Assembly: GCA_034370465.1 (NCBI GenBank)
Contig: JAXMLA010000313.1
Coordinates: forward strand, 1-41,689
Source: UBA2197 sp034370465
GTDB lineage: Bacteria; Desulfobacterota; Desulfuromonadia; Desulfuromonadales; UBA2197
Direction of reading: 5' to 3'
Length of the DNA stretch: 41,689 bases
The notes under the pieces are model-generated. The model was not told the origin of the DNA. It saw only the letters and a program-made list of their open reading frames with translations, and searched no databases. The translations under genes were made by a program, and so were the position numbers. Numbering within the stretch: position 1 is the stretch's first letter; each line of letters starts with the position of its first letter. Of this stretch, positions 31,880 through 39,730 are shown one piece after another.

Positions 31880-33142
31880 ATGGAGAAGAGAAGACAAACC
31901 CTCAATCGCAATAAAGCCATCGCCACCGGCCTCATGGTCGGTGCGGCGCTCCTCTTTATCATCGCCCGCAGCCGCCACGAACTCGGGGTCTGGGAGTGGG
32001 TCGGCGCCTTTGCGGAAGCGGCGATGATCGGCGCCTTTGCCGACTGGTTTGCGGTGGTCGCGCTCTTTCGCCACCCGATGGGCCTGCCGATCCCCCATAC
32101 GGCGATCATCAAGAACAAGAAGGGGGCGATTGCCGGAAATCTCGCCGACTTTATCCGCGACAAGTTCCTGGCTCCCGCCGCCCTGACTGCCAAGCTCCGC
32201 GCCTACAATCCCGCCGAGCGACTGAGCAGCTACCTCCTCGAAACTCGCAATGCCGAACTGCTGGCGCAGGGGATGAGCCGCGTCCTCGCCGAGTCCCTCG
32301 ACTTTCTCGATGACGAACGGGTACAGAAGGTCGTGCGCAGCGCCCTCTCCGAACGGATTGAAAAGTTTGACCTGTCGACCGCCGCCGGCCTCATTCTCGA
32401 CACCCTCAGAAACAAGAATCGCCATCAGGTCGTCCTTGATGATCTCCTGGGCCGGGGCGCGGCCTGGATCTCGACCCCGGAAGCGCAAGCCAGTCTTGCC
32501 CAAACCATCGACAAACTGATCAAAAAAGAATATCCCATGCTTAGCGTCTTCATCCCCAATCGCGACCAATTTGCCCAGGGGGCGGGGGAGAAGATCGTGC
32601 GCCAGCTCAACGAATATCTGCAGGAGGTGAGCGCAGATCCCGAGCACAAACTCCGTCAGGCCTTCGATCGGGCGGTGGGCGAATTCATCCTCCGCCTGCA
32701 GTCCGACGCGGGATTACGGGCGCAGATCGAGGCGATCAAGCGGGAGGCGGTCCACAACGACCAGATCGCCACTTATGTACAGAGCCTCGCCGGCGATCTC
32801 AAAGAGTGGCTGAGCCAAGACCTGCAGCGGCCCGATTCCCGCGTCCGGCAGAAAAGTGCCGCCGCGATCAGCGGCATGGCCGGGGCACTGGCGACGGATC
32901 AGGGATTGCAAGATTCGCTGAATGAGCATCTGGAGAAGCTGATGATGACTTATGGCGAACCGCTGCGCAGTGCGATTGCCAAGCATATCACCGAGACCAT
33001 GCAGGCCTGGGAGACAGAAGCGTTTGTCAACGAAATCGAGCTGAGCATCGGCTCCGATCTCCAATTCATCCGCATGAACGGCACCCTGGTCGGCGGCCTC
33101 ATCGGCTTGGTGCTGCATGCCATCGGGCTCCTTCTGCGCTAG
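31880..33142 (+). CDS. DUF445 membrane protein
   Basis: A 420-aa protein of the DUF445 family. One or two N-terminal hydrophobic segments (AIATGLMVGAALLFIIA and WVGAFAEAAMIGAFADWFAVVALF) carry the family motif GAFADWFAVVALFRHPMGLPIPHTAIIKNKK. A long helical soluble region follows, and a C-terminal hydrophobic helix (GTLVGGLIGLVLHAIGLLL) ends the protein. Function is unknown; it is an inner-membrane protein with both ends anchored. GGGAG precedes the ATG. The gene ends in front of the strong bidirectional terminator. Confidence 0.92.
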   Translation: MEKRRQTLNRNKAIATGLMVGAALLFIIARSRHELGVWEWVGAFAEAAMIGAFADWFAVVALFRHPMGLPIPHTAIIKNKKGAIAGNLADFIRDKFLAPAALTAKLRAYNPAERLSSYLLETRNAELLAQGMSRVLAESLDFLDDERVQKVVRSALSERIEKFDLSTAAGLILDTLRNKNRHQVVLDDLLGRGAAWISTPEAQASLAQTIDKLIKKEYPMLSVFIPNRDQFAQGAGEKIVRQLNEYLQEVSADPEHKLRQAFDRAVGEFILRLQSDAGLRAQIEAIKREAVHNDQIATYVQSLAGDLKEWLSQDLQRPDSRVRQKSAAAISGMAGALATDQGLQDSLNEHLEKLMMTYGEPLRSAIAKHITETMQAWETEAFVNEIELSIGSDLQFIRMNGTLVGGLIGLVLHAIGLLLR

Positions 33143-33165
33143 CAAAGATGGTGTCTGCGTCTGCA

Positions 33166-33204
33166 AAAAAGTCCGCACGGTCAACTCGACCATGCGGACT
33201 TTTT
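33166..33204. terminator. Bidirectional terminator between DUF445 and Spy-like genes
   Basis: A 12-bp stem AAAAAGTCCGCA/TGCGGACTTTTT continues, after one mismatch, into GGTC/GACC around the loop AACTC. A/T tracts lie on both sides, so it can end both the rightward DUF445 and the leftward Spy-like transcripts. Confidence 0.9.
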
Positions 33205-33230
33205 GTTGCACTTCTGGCTGTTCCCGCGCT

Positions 33231-33731
33231 TTAGCGATGACCGCCTTTACGGCCTTTATGCTTTTCGCCCCGCTCAGAGCGGAGCTTGGCAGCGATCTCC
33301 CGCTGCGCCGGGGTAAGGAGGGCATCGATCTGACTGTGCATCCGGGCCCGGGCAATGGTCAGCTCGGTTTCGATCCCGCCCCGTTGCTCGGCCAGAGTTC
33401 TGACGGCGTTTTCGTCAAAGGGTTTCGCTCCCTCAGCCAGCCACAGTTGCTGGCGATTCTCCCGCTTCTTTTCACGCAGGGCCGCGGTTTTTTCCTCCTC
33501 CGCCGCCTGCACTTGCTTGATACCCGCCTGTTGCGCTTCGGTCAGGTCCAGAATTTTGGTCATGCGCTCGAGAAAACGACCGCCATGTTGCCCCTTCCCG
33601 TCACGAGGGCCATCACAGCGACCATTGCACGGTCCATCACAGGGCCCGCCGGGGGGAGCGGCCGCGACATAAAGGGCCGAGCCGAACAGGGTAACGAGGG
33701 AAAGGGTGGCAATGAGAATGCGTTTTTTCAT
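33231..33731 (-). CDS. Spy/CpxP-like periplasmic protein with Cys/Gly-rich N-terminal segment
   Basis: A 166-aa exported protein. After a signal peptide (MKKRILIATLSLVTLFGSALYVAAA) comes an unusual Gly-Pro-Cys-Asp repeat, GGPCDGPCNGRCDGPRDGKG, with three cysteines. A helical LTxxQ-type domain follows, with both motifs visible (DLTEAQQAGIKQ and LLTPAQREIAAKL), as in Spy, CpxP and ZraP. The end is basic (EKHKGRKGGHR). The ATG at 33731 has AAGGAG before it; the open frame upstream is not needed. Family members are periplasmic chaperones, or metal-responsive in the ZraP case. It is divergent from a histidine kinase/regulator pair. Confidence 0.88.
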   Translation of the reverse strand: MKKRILIATLSLVTLFGSALYVAAAPPGGPCDGPCNGRCDGPRDGKGQHGGRFLERMTKILDLTEAQQAGIKQVQAAEEEKTAALREKKRENRQQLWLAEGAKPFDENAVRTLAEQRGGIETELTIARARMHSQIDALLTPAQREIAAKLRSERGEKHKGRKGGHR

Positions 33732-33756
33732 GGGTCTTCTCCTTTTGGGGGTTACA

Positions 33757-33850
33757 GGAAATGCGGATGCGTGGTTCAGGACCGCTCGTTTTGTTGATGG
33801 AACGATAACAGGGGAATGTGCAGGAAATGTGGAAGGAATGTGGAAATGCA
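33757..33850. promoter_or_regulatory. Tandem GGAA(A)TG(T/C)G motifs between Spy-like and kinase genes
   Basis: Three near-identical motifs lie in the divergent interval: GGAATGTG (33813), GGAAATGTG (33823) and GGAATGTGG (33835). Their spacing is 10 and 12 bp, about one helical turn. A related GGAAATGCGG lies at 33757. They could be binding sites for the adjacent OmpR-type regulator. Clear -35/-10 boxes were not found, apart from a possible TATGAT at 33890 for the kinase. Confidence 0.5.
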
Positions 33851-33937
33851 CCAAAACCGCGAGCAAGCGATGGATTGCAGAGCCGCAGCTATGATAGTAA
33901 GAAGGGAATAGTCAACTTTTCCCTCTAAGGATTTGCG

Positions 33938-35380
33938 ATGAAACTCGGGCTGACCACACGGCTTTTTCTTGTGCTCCTGACCGCCTCCGCCCTGGTGGCG
34001 TGCGGCATGTTCGTCATCATGCACTGGAACATCGACCGCGGCTTTCTCCGCTATGTCAACACCCTCGATCAGGAGCGGCTCGAACGCCTCGCCGCTGAAG
34101 TGGAGAACCGTTACGCCACATCCGGGAACTGGGATTTTATCCGCGACGAGCCCAGAAATCTGCTGCGTTTGATGGTCAAAACCCTGCCGGAAGGGCAGGT
34201 CCGGCCCGAGCATCTTGACCGTCTCGAACGGCGCCTGGAGCGGCGGCGCGAGCGACCGGAACCGCCCCCGCCGGGAATGGCTCATCTCTTCGAACTGCGG
34301 GTGCAGCTTTTCGACAATACTGGCAATCACCTCGCCGGACCGCCCCAGTCCCTGCCGGCCGAGGGCATGATTCCTCTCCATTATCAAGGGCAAAGGATCG
34401 GCGCTCTCGGCCTGATGCCGCAGAAGAATTTGGCCGATGTTCATCAATTGCGCTTCCTCAAGGAGCAGAAACAGGCATTGGCACAGGTGGCGGGGCTGAC
34501 GCTGCTGGTCGCGGCCCTCTTTTCTTTGCCACTGGCGCGGCGACTGGTGCGCCCCCTGCGCGATCTTGCCGCTGCCACCCGGCGCCTCGCCACCGGAGCC
34601 TATGCAGAGCGGGTAGCGGTGACCTCGCAGGACGAACTCGGCCAACTCGCGAGTGACTTTAATCTCCTTGCCCTGACCCTGGAGCAGAACGAAACCGCCC
34701 GCCGGCAATGGATTGCCGACATCTCCCACGAGCTGCGCACGCCGCTGACGGTGCTGCGCGGCGAGATCGAAGCGCTGCAGGACGGAGTGCGCCCCCTGAC
34801 CCCGGCGGCCCTTGCCTCCCTACATAGCGAAGCGCTGCGCCTCGGGCGGCTGGTCGACGACCTGTATCAGCTCTCCCTCTCCGACCTCGGCGCCCTCCAG
34901 TACCGCAAGGAACCCCTTGCCCCCCAAGCTATCCTCCTGGCGGCATTGGAACCGTTACGGCCGCTCTTTGCCACGAAAGGAATCGCGTTGCGGGAAGAGT
35001 TTTCCCCCGGTTCCGATGTCGAAATCCTTGCCGACCCGCAGCGGCTGCACCAGCTCTTCGCCAATCTTCTCGATAATGCCCTCAAGTACACCGATGCCCC
35101 CGGCATCCTTGAACTCTCCATGAAACGCCACGCCTCGACCTTACAGATCGAGCTGTGCGACAGTGCTCCGACCGTGCCGGCGGCGGATCTGGAACGGCTC
35201 TTCGAGCGCCTTTACCGGGTAGAGTCCTCCCGCAACCGCGAAACCGGCGGCGCCGGGCTCGGCCTCGCCATCTGCCGCAATATCGCCGCAGCCCACCAGG
35301 GGACGCTCATCGCGCACCCTTCTCCCCTGGGCGGCCTCTGTCTGACCTTGACCCTGCCGTTGACAATGGAGGCGACATGA
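33938..35380 (+). CDS. Sensor histidine kinase (BaeS/CpxA-like)
   Basis: A 480-aa membrane-bound histidine kinase. The first transmembrane helix is at residues 6-27 (TRLFLVLLTASALVACGMFVIM), then a periplasmic sensor of about 150 residues containing an Arg/Pro-rich linker (LERRRERPEPPPPG). The second helix (AGLTLLVAALFSLPLA, about 187-202) precedes a HAMP domain. HisKA has ADISHELRTPLTVLRGEIE (phospho-acceptor H264), and HATPase has NLLDNALKYTD (N376, N380) and GGAGLGLAICRN. The output is the regulator that follows, whose start codon overlaps this stop (ATGA). With the divergent Spy-like gene it looks like an envelope-stress or metal-sensing unit. Confidence 0.94.
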   Translation: MKLGLTTRLFLVLLTASALVACGMFVIMHWNIDRGFLRYVNTLDQERLERLAAEVENRYATSGNWDFIRDEPRNLLRLMVKTLPEGQVRPEHLDRLERRLERRRERPEPPPPGMAHLFELRVQLFDNTGNHLAGPPQSLPAEGMIPLHYQGQRIGALGLMPQKNLADVHQLRFLKEQKQALAQVAGLTLLVAALFSLPLARRLVRPLRDLAAATRRLATGAYAERVAVTSQDELGQLASDFNLLALTLEQNETARRQWIADISHELRTPLTVLRGEIEALQDGVRPLTPAALASLHSEALRLGRLVDDLYQLSLSDLGALQYRKEPLAPQAILLAALEPLRPLFATKGIALREEFSPGSDVEILADPQRLHQLFANLLDNALKYTDAPGILELSMKRHASTLQIELCDSAPTVPAADLERLFERLYRVESSRNRETGGAGLGLAICRNIAAAHQGTLIAHPSPLGGLCLTLTLPLTMEAT

Positions 35381-36042
35381 GCCAGGAGATCCTGATCGTT
35401 GAGGATGAAGTGAAGTTAGCAGAATTGCTGCGCGATTACCTGCAACAGGCGGGGTTTATGGTCCGCATCGTCAGCAACGGTCGCGACGCTATCCCGGCGG
35501 TGCGGGAGCAGACTCCCGACTTGATCCTCCTCGATCTGATGCTGCCGGGGCGGGACGGGATGGAGATCTGTCGCGAGCTGCGCACCTTCAGCTCCGTGCC
35601 GGTGATCATGACCACCGCCCGCGTCGAGGAGATCGACCGCCTCCTCGGCCTGGAACTGGGGGCGGACGATTACATCTGCAAGCCCTACAGCCCGCGCGAG
35701 GTGGTGGCCCGGGTGCGGGCAGTGCTGCGGCGCGCTGCCGGAAACACACCGACGACAGCGGGACTCCATCTCGATGAAGGGCGTTATTGTGCGGAATGGG
35801 AAGGGCGGAGCGTCGAACTGACGGCGGTAGAGTTCCAGCTGCTGCGCTTTTTGGCGGCCACGCCCGGCCGTATCTCCTCACGGCAGCAGCTCATGGACCG
35901 CATTTACCCCGACCAGCGCAGCGTCAGCGATCGCACCATCGACAGCCACATCAAGAAGCTGCGACGCAAACTGCTGACGATTACCGGCGGCGTTGAACTG
36001 ATCCGCTCGGTCTACGGTGTCGGCTACACCTTCGAGATCTAA
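35377..36042 (+). CDS. OmpR-family response regulator (BaeR/CpxR-like)
   Basis: A 221-aa two-domain transcription regulator. The receiver domain has IVEDE at the start and the phosphorylation Asp53 in LLDLMLPGRDG, then TTARVEEIDRLLGLELGADDYICKPYSPRE with the conserved Lys. The C-terminal winged helix follows (LTAVEFQLLRFLAATPGRISSRQQLMDRI, then SDRTIDSHIKKLRRKL and VYGVGYTFE). The ATG at 35377 overlaps the kinase stop, after GGAGG. The genes are translationally coupled, so the cognate kinase is certain. The likely target is the divergent Spy-like gene, by inference. Confidence 0.95.
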   Translation: MSQEILIVEDEVKLAELLRDYLQQAGFMVRIVSNGRDAIPAVREQTPDLILLDLMLPGRDGMEICRELRTFSSVPVIMTTARVEEIDRLLGLELGADDYICKPYSPREVVARVRAVLRRAAGNTPTTAGLHLDEGRYCAEWEGRSVELTAVEFQLLRFLAATPGRISSRQQLMDRIYPDQRSVSDRTIDSHIKKLRRKLLTITGGVELIRSVYGVGYTFEI

Positions 36043-36093
36043 AACCAAACATAGAGCGATATCAGGTATCCCGGCACCCCAACATGATACCGT

Positions 36094-36759
36094 CTACGGC
36101 CCGTAGGTTTTGGCCAGATAATCGATGAGGACAACCTTTTCTTCCCCCGAGAGCAGCGCACCGTTAGCCATCATCCGTGTTACTGTCTCCTCCCACTGAT
36201 TCCGGGACTTGCGCTCCCGTTTGGCCCGATCGGCACTATGACAGACCGAGCAGCGGGCATCGAGCAGGATTGCTCCGGCCTCGGTTAAAACCTTTCCGGT
36301 GACTACCGTTGCCTCAGGTCCCTTGGCCGTCATCGTCTTCAACAGCCCCGCCCGCAGCTCGGTTTTTTCAGCGTCAGTCAGGCGCGCCTCCGGATGCAGC
36401 AGCAGGTAGCGGGGCAAGGGCATTTTGCCGTCGCGAATCTCTTCATCCGCTTTTCTTCCCGATATATCCCCGGCATGCCAGTTGGAGAAATTGAATTCGG
36501 ATCGGCCTTTTCGCACATCATAAACGACCAGCCAGCTCATCGGTGCCACCTTGGCGTACCAGGGCCAAAATGTTTCATTCGAATGACAATCGAAACAGGC
36601 CCGCTTGGCTAGGGCGCGGGTCTCCGGACGATCCCAAGCCGGTTCATTGACCACCGGCGGATTGTCCGGCTGCAAAAAGGGCAGAGCCTGCAGCAACAGC
36701 AGGACGATCACCGCAATTCCCGCCCCTTTTAACGCGTATCCTTTCAACTGACCCGACAT
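36094..36759 (-). CDS. c-type cytochrome with heme-binding domain (diheme)
   Basis: A 221-aa membrane-anchored cytochrome. The N-terminal hydrophobic helix (AGIAVIVLLLLQALPFL) probably stays as an anchor. The heme-binding domain has CFDCH (C55, C58, H59) with FWPWYAKVAPMSW nearby, matching the Haem_bd family. A second CSVCH motif near residue 170 suggests a second heme. The distal Met and His ligands cannot be fixed from sequence. The ATG at 36759 follows GGGAG by 6 nt; a further ATG upstream is unsupported. It is convergent with the regulator gene. A role in periplasmic electron transfer or heme-linked signalling is plausible. Confidence 0.88.
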   Translation of the reverse strand: MSGQLKGYALKGAGIAVIVLLLLQALPFLQPDNPPVVNEPAWDRPETRALAKRACFDCHSNETFWPWYAKVAPMSWLVVYDVRKGRSEFNFSNWHAGDISGRKADEEIRDGKMPLPRYLLLHPEARLTDAEKTELRAGLLKTMTAKGPEATVVTGKVLTEAGAILLDARCSVCHSADRAKRERKSRNQWEETVTRMMANGALLSGEEKVVLIDYLAKTYGP

Positions 36760-36822
36760 CTTTATCTCCCTTTCGATCATTGACTTCAGTGAATACTATC
36801 CGAGATTATCCTATTTCTCTCT

Positions 36823-37758
36823 TCAAAAAATCAACAAATGCAGCCCCGCCCGCAGCAGCACTCCGACCACCGCGCCGGCAATCGCCGGACGGACAACGGA
36901 GGCACAACGGCTCCCGGCCGAGATCAGGACGGCGACGCCGACGAGGTCGCAGGGGTTGATGAGGAAACCGGCCATACGGTTCATCTCCAGCGGGGTCATC
37001 ACCCCTTCTTTGAGGAGGTTGAGCATCACCCCCATCATCGCCGTGCCGCCGGCCAGATATTTAGTCGCAATCGGCAGGACCGCCACGGACGGAAAGCCGA
37101 TCAAGGCGAAGAAGGGAGCGAGGAAGCCTTCGAGCAGAGCAATGGCGCCGATCGCCTTGAAGACATTGACCAGAAAGAGCGCCAGCACCAGGATGGGAAT
37201 GGCGCCGAGAATGATCTGGATCGCTTCCTGACCGCCAAGGATCATCAGGTTGAAGGTCGTGGTCTTGGGCCTCTTCTCCGCTGGCGGCAACGCCCCATGC
37301 GTCAGATCTTCGGCACCGCTGGAGCGGGCAAAGACATAATAGGTAGCGGCAGCAGCGGCAAGACCACCGAGCAGCGAGGTCATCATAATCACGCCAAGGT
37401 CGAGACCGACCGTCACCAGCGGGAAGACGACATTGGCCTGGGACATGGTAAAGACCATCGCCAGAGTCGCGGCGATCTGGCGGCGGGCGGTATGATCCTT
37501 CTCCATGATCGTCAAGGTGGCGAGAGGGGCGGCAAAACTGACAAGGAGGAGCTGGAGCATGGCAAAGACGCCGGCGCCGGGGATGCCGACCAGCTTGAGG
37601 AGCGGTTGCAAACCACGGGCGACCAAGGCGAGAATCCCCCGCGCTTCGATCACCTTCATCAGCGCCATCATGATGACAAGGACCGGCAAAAGGATGTAGA
37701 GGGCGAGATCGAGAGCTGATTTCCCCGAGACGAGGATAATTTTGATGAATTCTTCCAA
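36823..37758 (-). CDS. Nucleoside-recognition-domain (Gate) membrane protein
   Basis: A 311-aa integral membrane protein with two Gate/nucleoside-recognition domains, as in spore maturation protein-like families of Gram-negative bacteria. It begins with a membrane segment (ALDLALYILLPVLVIMMALMKVIE). Pieces typical of the domain are PGAGVFAMLQLLLVSFAAPLATLTIME and FALIGFPSVAVLPIATKYLAGGTAMMGVMLNLLKEG. The function is uncertain. The start is a TTG with GGAGG only 4 nt away; no in-frame ATG is available near by. It is divergent from the DUF4080 gene across a repeat-bearing gap. Confidence 0.85.
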   Translation of the reverse strand: MEEFIKIILVSGKSALDLALYILLPVLVIMMALMKVIEARGILALVARGLQPLLKLVGIPGAGVFAMLQLLLVSFAAPLATLTIMEKDHTARRQIAATLAMVFTMSQANVVFPLVTVGLDLGVIMMTSLLGGLAAAAATYYVFARSSGAEDLTHGALPPAEKRPKTTTFNLMILGGQEAIQIILGAIPILVLALFLVNVFKAIGAIALLEGFLAPFFALIGFPSVAVLPIATKYLAGGTAMMGVMLNLLKEGVMTPLEMNRMAGFLINPCDLVGVAVLISAGSRCASVVRPAIAGAVVGVLLRAGLHLLIF

Positions 37759-37774
37759 AATGCCTCCAACCCGG

Positions 37775-37796
37775 CCCCTCCTTGCTTAAGGAGGGG
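37775..37796. repeat. Palindromic repeat, CCCCTCCTT-GCTT-AAGGAGGGG
   Basis: A perfect 9-bp stem with a 4-nt loop, 17 bp upstream of the start of the nucleoside-recognition gene. There is no T tract, so it is not a normal terminator. The sequence is like the short dispersed palindromes found at 39575-39673 in this window. Confidence 0.7.
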
Positions 37797-37900
37797 GTGC
37801 CTGACAGGGCGGGGGTGGTGGGTCATTCTAACGTTGCGGCAAATTCTGTCAATGCGTCTTTTCCCTTTGCCACCTGCTGATTATCGTTTATTCTCCGGCG

Positions 37901-39586
37901 ATGCTGACCCTCCTCACCACCCTGCACAGCAAATACATTCATGCCAGCCTCGCTCTCCCCTGCCTGGCCGCGGCCTGCGGCAGCGACTGCGGCGAAGCGC
38001 GGATCTGCGAGTTCACCGTCCACGAGCCGAAGGAGCAGATTCTCGCCGCCCTCCTTGCCCAACAGCCGGACGTTATCGCCTTCTCCGTCTACATCTGGAA
38101 TCGCGCGGCGACCCTGGAGCTCATCGATGCCCTGGCGGTGGTGCAGCCGCAGCTGCGTATCGTCGTCGGCGGGCCGGAGCTGTCGTTTGAAGAGAGCGAC
38201 CTCCTCCACCGTCATCCCGGTATCAGCGCCCTGATCCGCGGCGAAGGGGAGATTCCATTTTCCTCCCTCCTGGCTGCCTGGGCGCGGCACGAAAATGGCG
38301 CGGGAATTCCCAACCTTCTGCTCCGATGTGACAACGAGTTGGTCGAAGGCCCTTTCGCGGCTCCGCCCGACGATCTCAACACCCTCCCCTCCCCCTTTGC
38401 CGCCGGCAAGGTCGATTTGAGGCGCGGCCTGGTCTATTACGAATCGAGCCGCGGCTGCCCTTACAGTTGCGCCTTCTGCATGAGCGCCCTCGATCCGAAA
38501 GTGCGCTCCTTTTCTCTGGCGCGCATCGAAGCCGACCTGAAGATCCTCCTCGACGCCGGCGTGCCGCAGATCAAGTTTGTCGACCGCACCTTCAATTACG
38601 ACGGCGTTCGCAGCCGCGCCATCTGGTCCTTTCTCCTCCGCCACAACCGCAAAAGCCACTTCCATTTCGAGATTGGCGCCCATCTTTTGGACGACGAATC
38701 GCTGGAACTGCTGGCGACCGTGCCGCCCGAGACCTTCCAGTTCGAGATCGGCGTCCAGTCGACCTTGCCGGCGACTTTGGCCGCCATCAGCCGCAATGCC
38801 GATCTGGAGAAGCTGGAGAGGAACGTCCGCCGCCTGCGGGATGGGACGCAGATCCACCTCCATCTCGATCTCATCTACGGCCTCCCCGCCGAGGGCTACG
38901 ACGATTTTCTGTCCTCCCTCGACCGCGTCGCTGCCCTGCAACCCCAGGCGCTGCAGATCGAACCGGTCAAACTCCTCACCGGCGCGCCGCTGCGCCGCGA
39001 CGCCAAAGAGCTCGGAATTGCCTTTGACCCGCATCCCCCTTACAGCGTCCTCACCACCCCGCTTCTCGACTTCGACGCTCTCGAAAAGTTGCGCGGTATC
39101 AGCCGCCTCCTCGATCTCCTCGTCAACAGCCACAAATTTTCCCGGACGATTGCCGGGCTCACGGAACATAGCGGCTCCCTTGCTGCCACTCTCGCCGCCT
39201 TGGAATCGCACTGGCGACAGCACGACTACTTCCGCCATCCCGTCGGGCTGCGCGAGGTTTTTCTGCGGGTGGCTGATTATCTGCGGCAGGAAGCGCCGCA
39301 GCTCCTCGATGCCCTGACTCGTGACCTGCTCGGCAGTGAACGAATCGCGGCAGAGCAGGCGCCATGGTTCGTCAAGACCGACCTCAATGCCGAAGAAGCG
39401 ACAGCGGTGCGCGAGCGGGTACGACAGGCGACCGACGAAATTCGCGGCCAAGGGGTTAAGTTGCAGCATACGGCGGCGGTCTTTGCTGAGGGCAACCGCA
39501 ACGTGCGGCTCTTCCTTTATTACACGGCGCCGGGACAGGGTATGCAGGTGCGCGAGGAGATTGTGATTAGCAGCCCTTCTCCCTAG
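37901..39586 (+). CDS. B12-binding radical SAM protein (DUF4080)
   Basis: A 561-aa protein. The N-terminal 150 residues form a B12-binding-like Rossmann domain (AFSVYIWNRAATLELI, IVVGGPELSFE). The radical SAM core follows, with SRGCPYSCAFCMSALD (C-x3-C-x2-C) and KFVDRTFNYD. The C-terminal 200 residues are the DUF4080 domain. This family is widespread in anaerobic bacteria and its substrate is unknown. No clear ribosome site precedes the ATG at 37901. The last codons and the TAG stop lie inside a palindromic repeat. Confidence 0.93.
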   Translation: MLTLLTTLHSKYIHASLALPCLAAACGSDCGEARICEFTVHEPKEQILAALLAQQPDVIAFSVYIWNRAATLELIDALAVVQPQLRIVVGGPELSFEESDLLHRHPGISALIRGEGEIPFSSLLAAWARHENGAGIPNLLLRCDNELVEGPFAAPPDDLNTLPSPFAAGKVDLRRGLVYYESSRGCPYSCAFCMSALDPKVRSFSLARIEADLKILLDAGVPQIKFVDRTFNYDGVRSRAIWSFLLRHNRKSHFHFEIGAHLLDDESLELLATVPPETFQFEIGVQSTLPATLAAISRNADLEKLERNVRRLRDGTQIHLHLDLIYGLPAEGYDDFLSSLDRVAALQPQALQIEPVKLLTGAPLRRDAKELGIAFDPHPPYSVLTTPLLDFDALEKLRGISRLLDLLVNSHKFSRTIAGLTEHSGSLAATLAALESHWRQHDYFRHPVGLREVFLRVADYLRQEAPQLLDALTRDLLGSERIAAEQAPWFVKTDLNAEEATAVRERVRQATDEIRGQGVKLQHTAAVFAEGNRNVRLFLYYTAPGQGMQVREEIVISSPSP

Positions 39587-39673
39587 GGGAGAAGGTGGCC
39601 ACAGGCCGGATGAGGGGGCGTTGCTGGTTGCGAACATTCCCCCCTCACCCTGCCCTCTCCCTCAGGGAGAGGG
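39575..39673. repeat. Composite palindromic intergenic element
   Basis: Two hairpins bound the element: CCTTCTCC...GGAGAAGG (39575-39595) and CCCTCTCCC-TCA-GGGAGAGGG (39653-39673). Between them GGCCGGATGAGGGGG (from 39604) is roughly inverted as CCCCCCTCACCCTGCC (to about 39655). This looks like one copy of a common dispersed proteobacterial repeat. Its left arm includes the stop codon of the DUF4080 gene. The following 57 bp before uvrB are AT-rich with no certain promoter. Confidence 0.75.
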
Positions 39674-39730
39674 GAACCTAATCTTTGCGCCTCTACAAAA
39701 AATACCCGCCTTTATGCTATCCTTCCCCCC

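Noticed and set aside
36053..36103. GGTATC/GATACC inverted repeat between the regulator and cytochrome genes
   Set aside because: Only 6-bp arms and no T tract, so a terminator call is not supported.
37823..39637. 604-codon frame opposite the DUF4080 gene
   Set aside because: Antisense shadow; the plus strand has cluster cysteines and B12-domain motifs.
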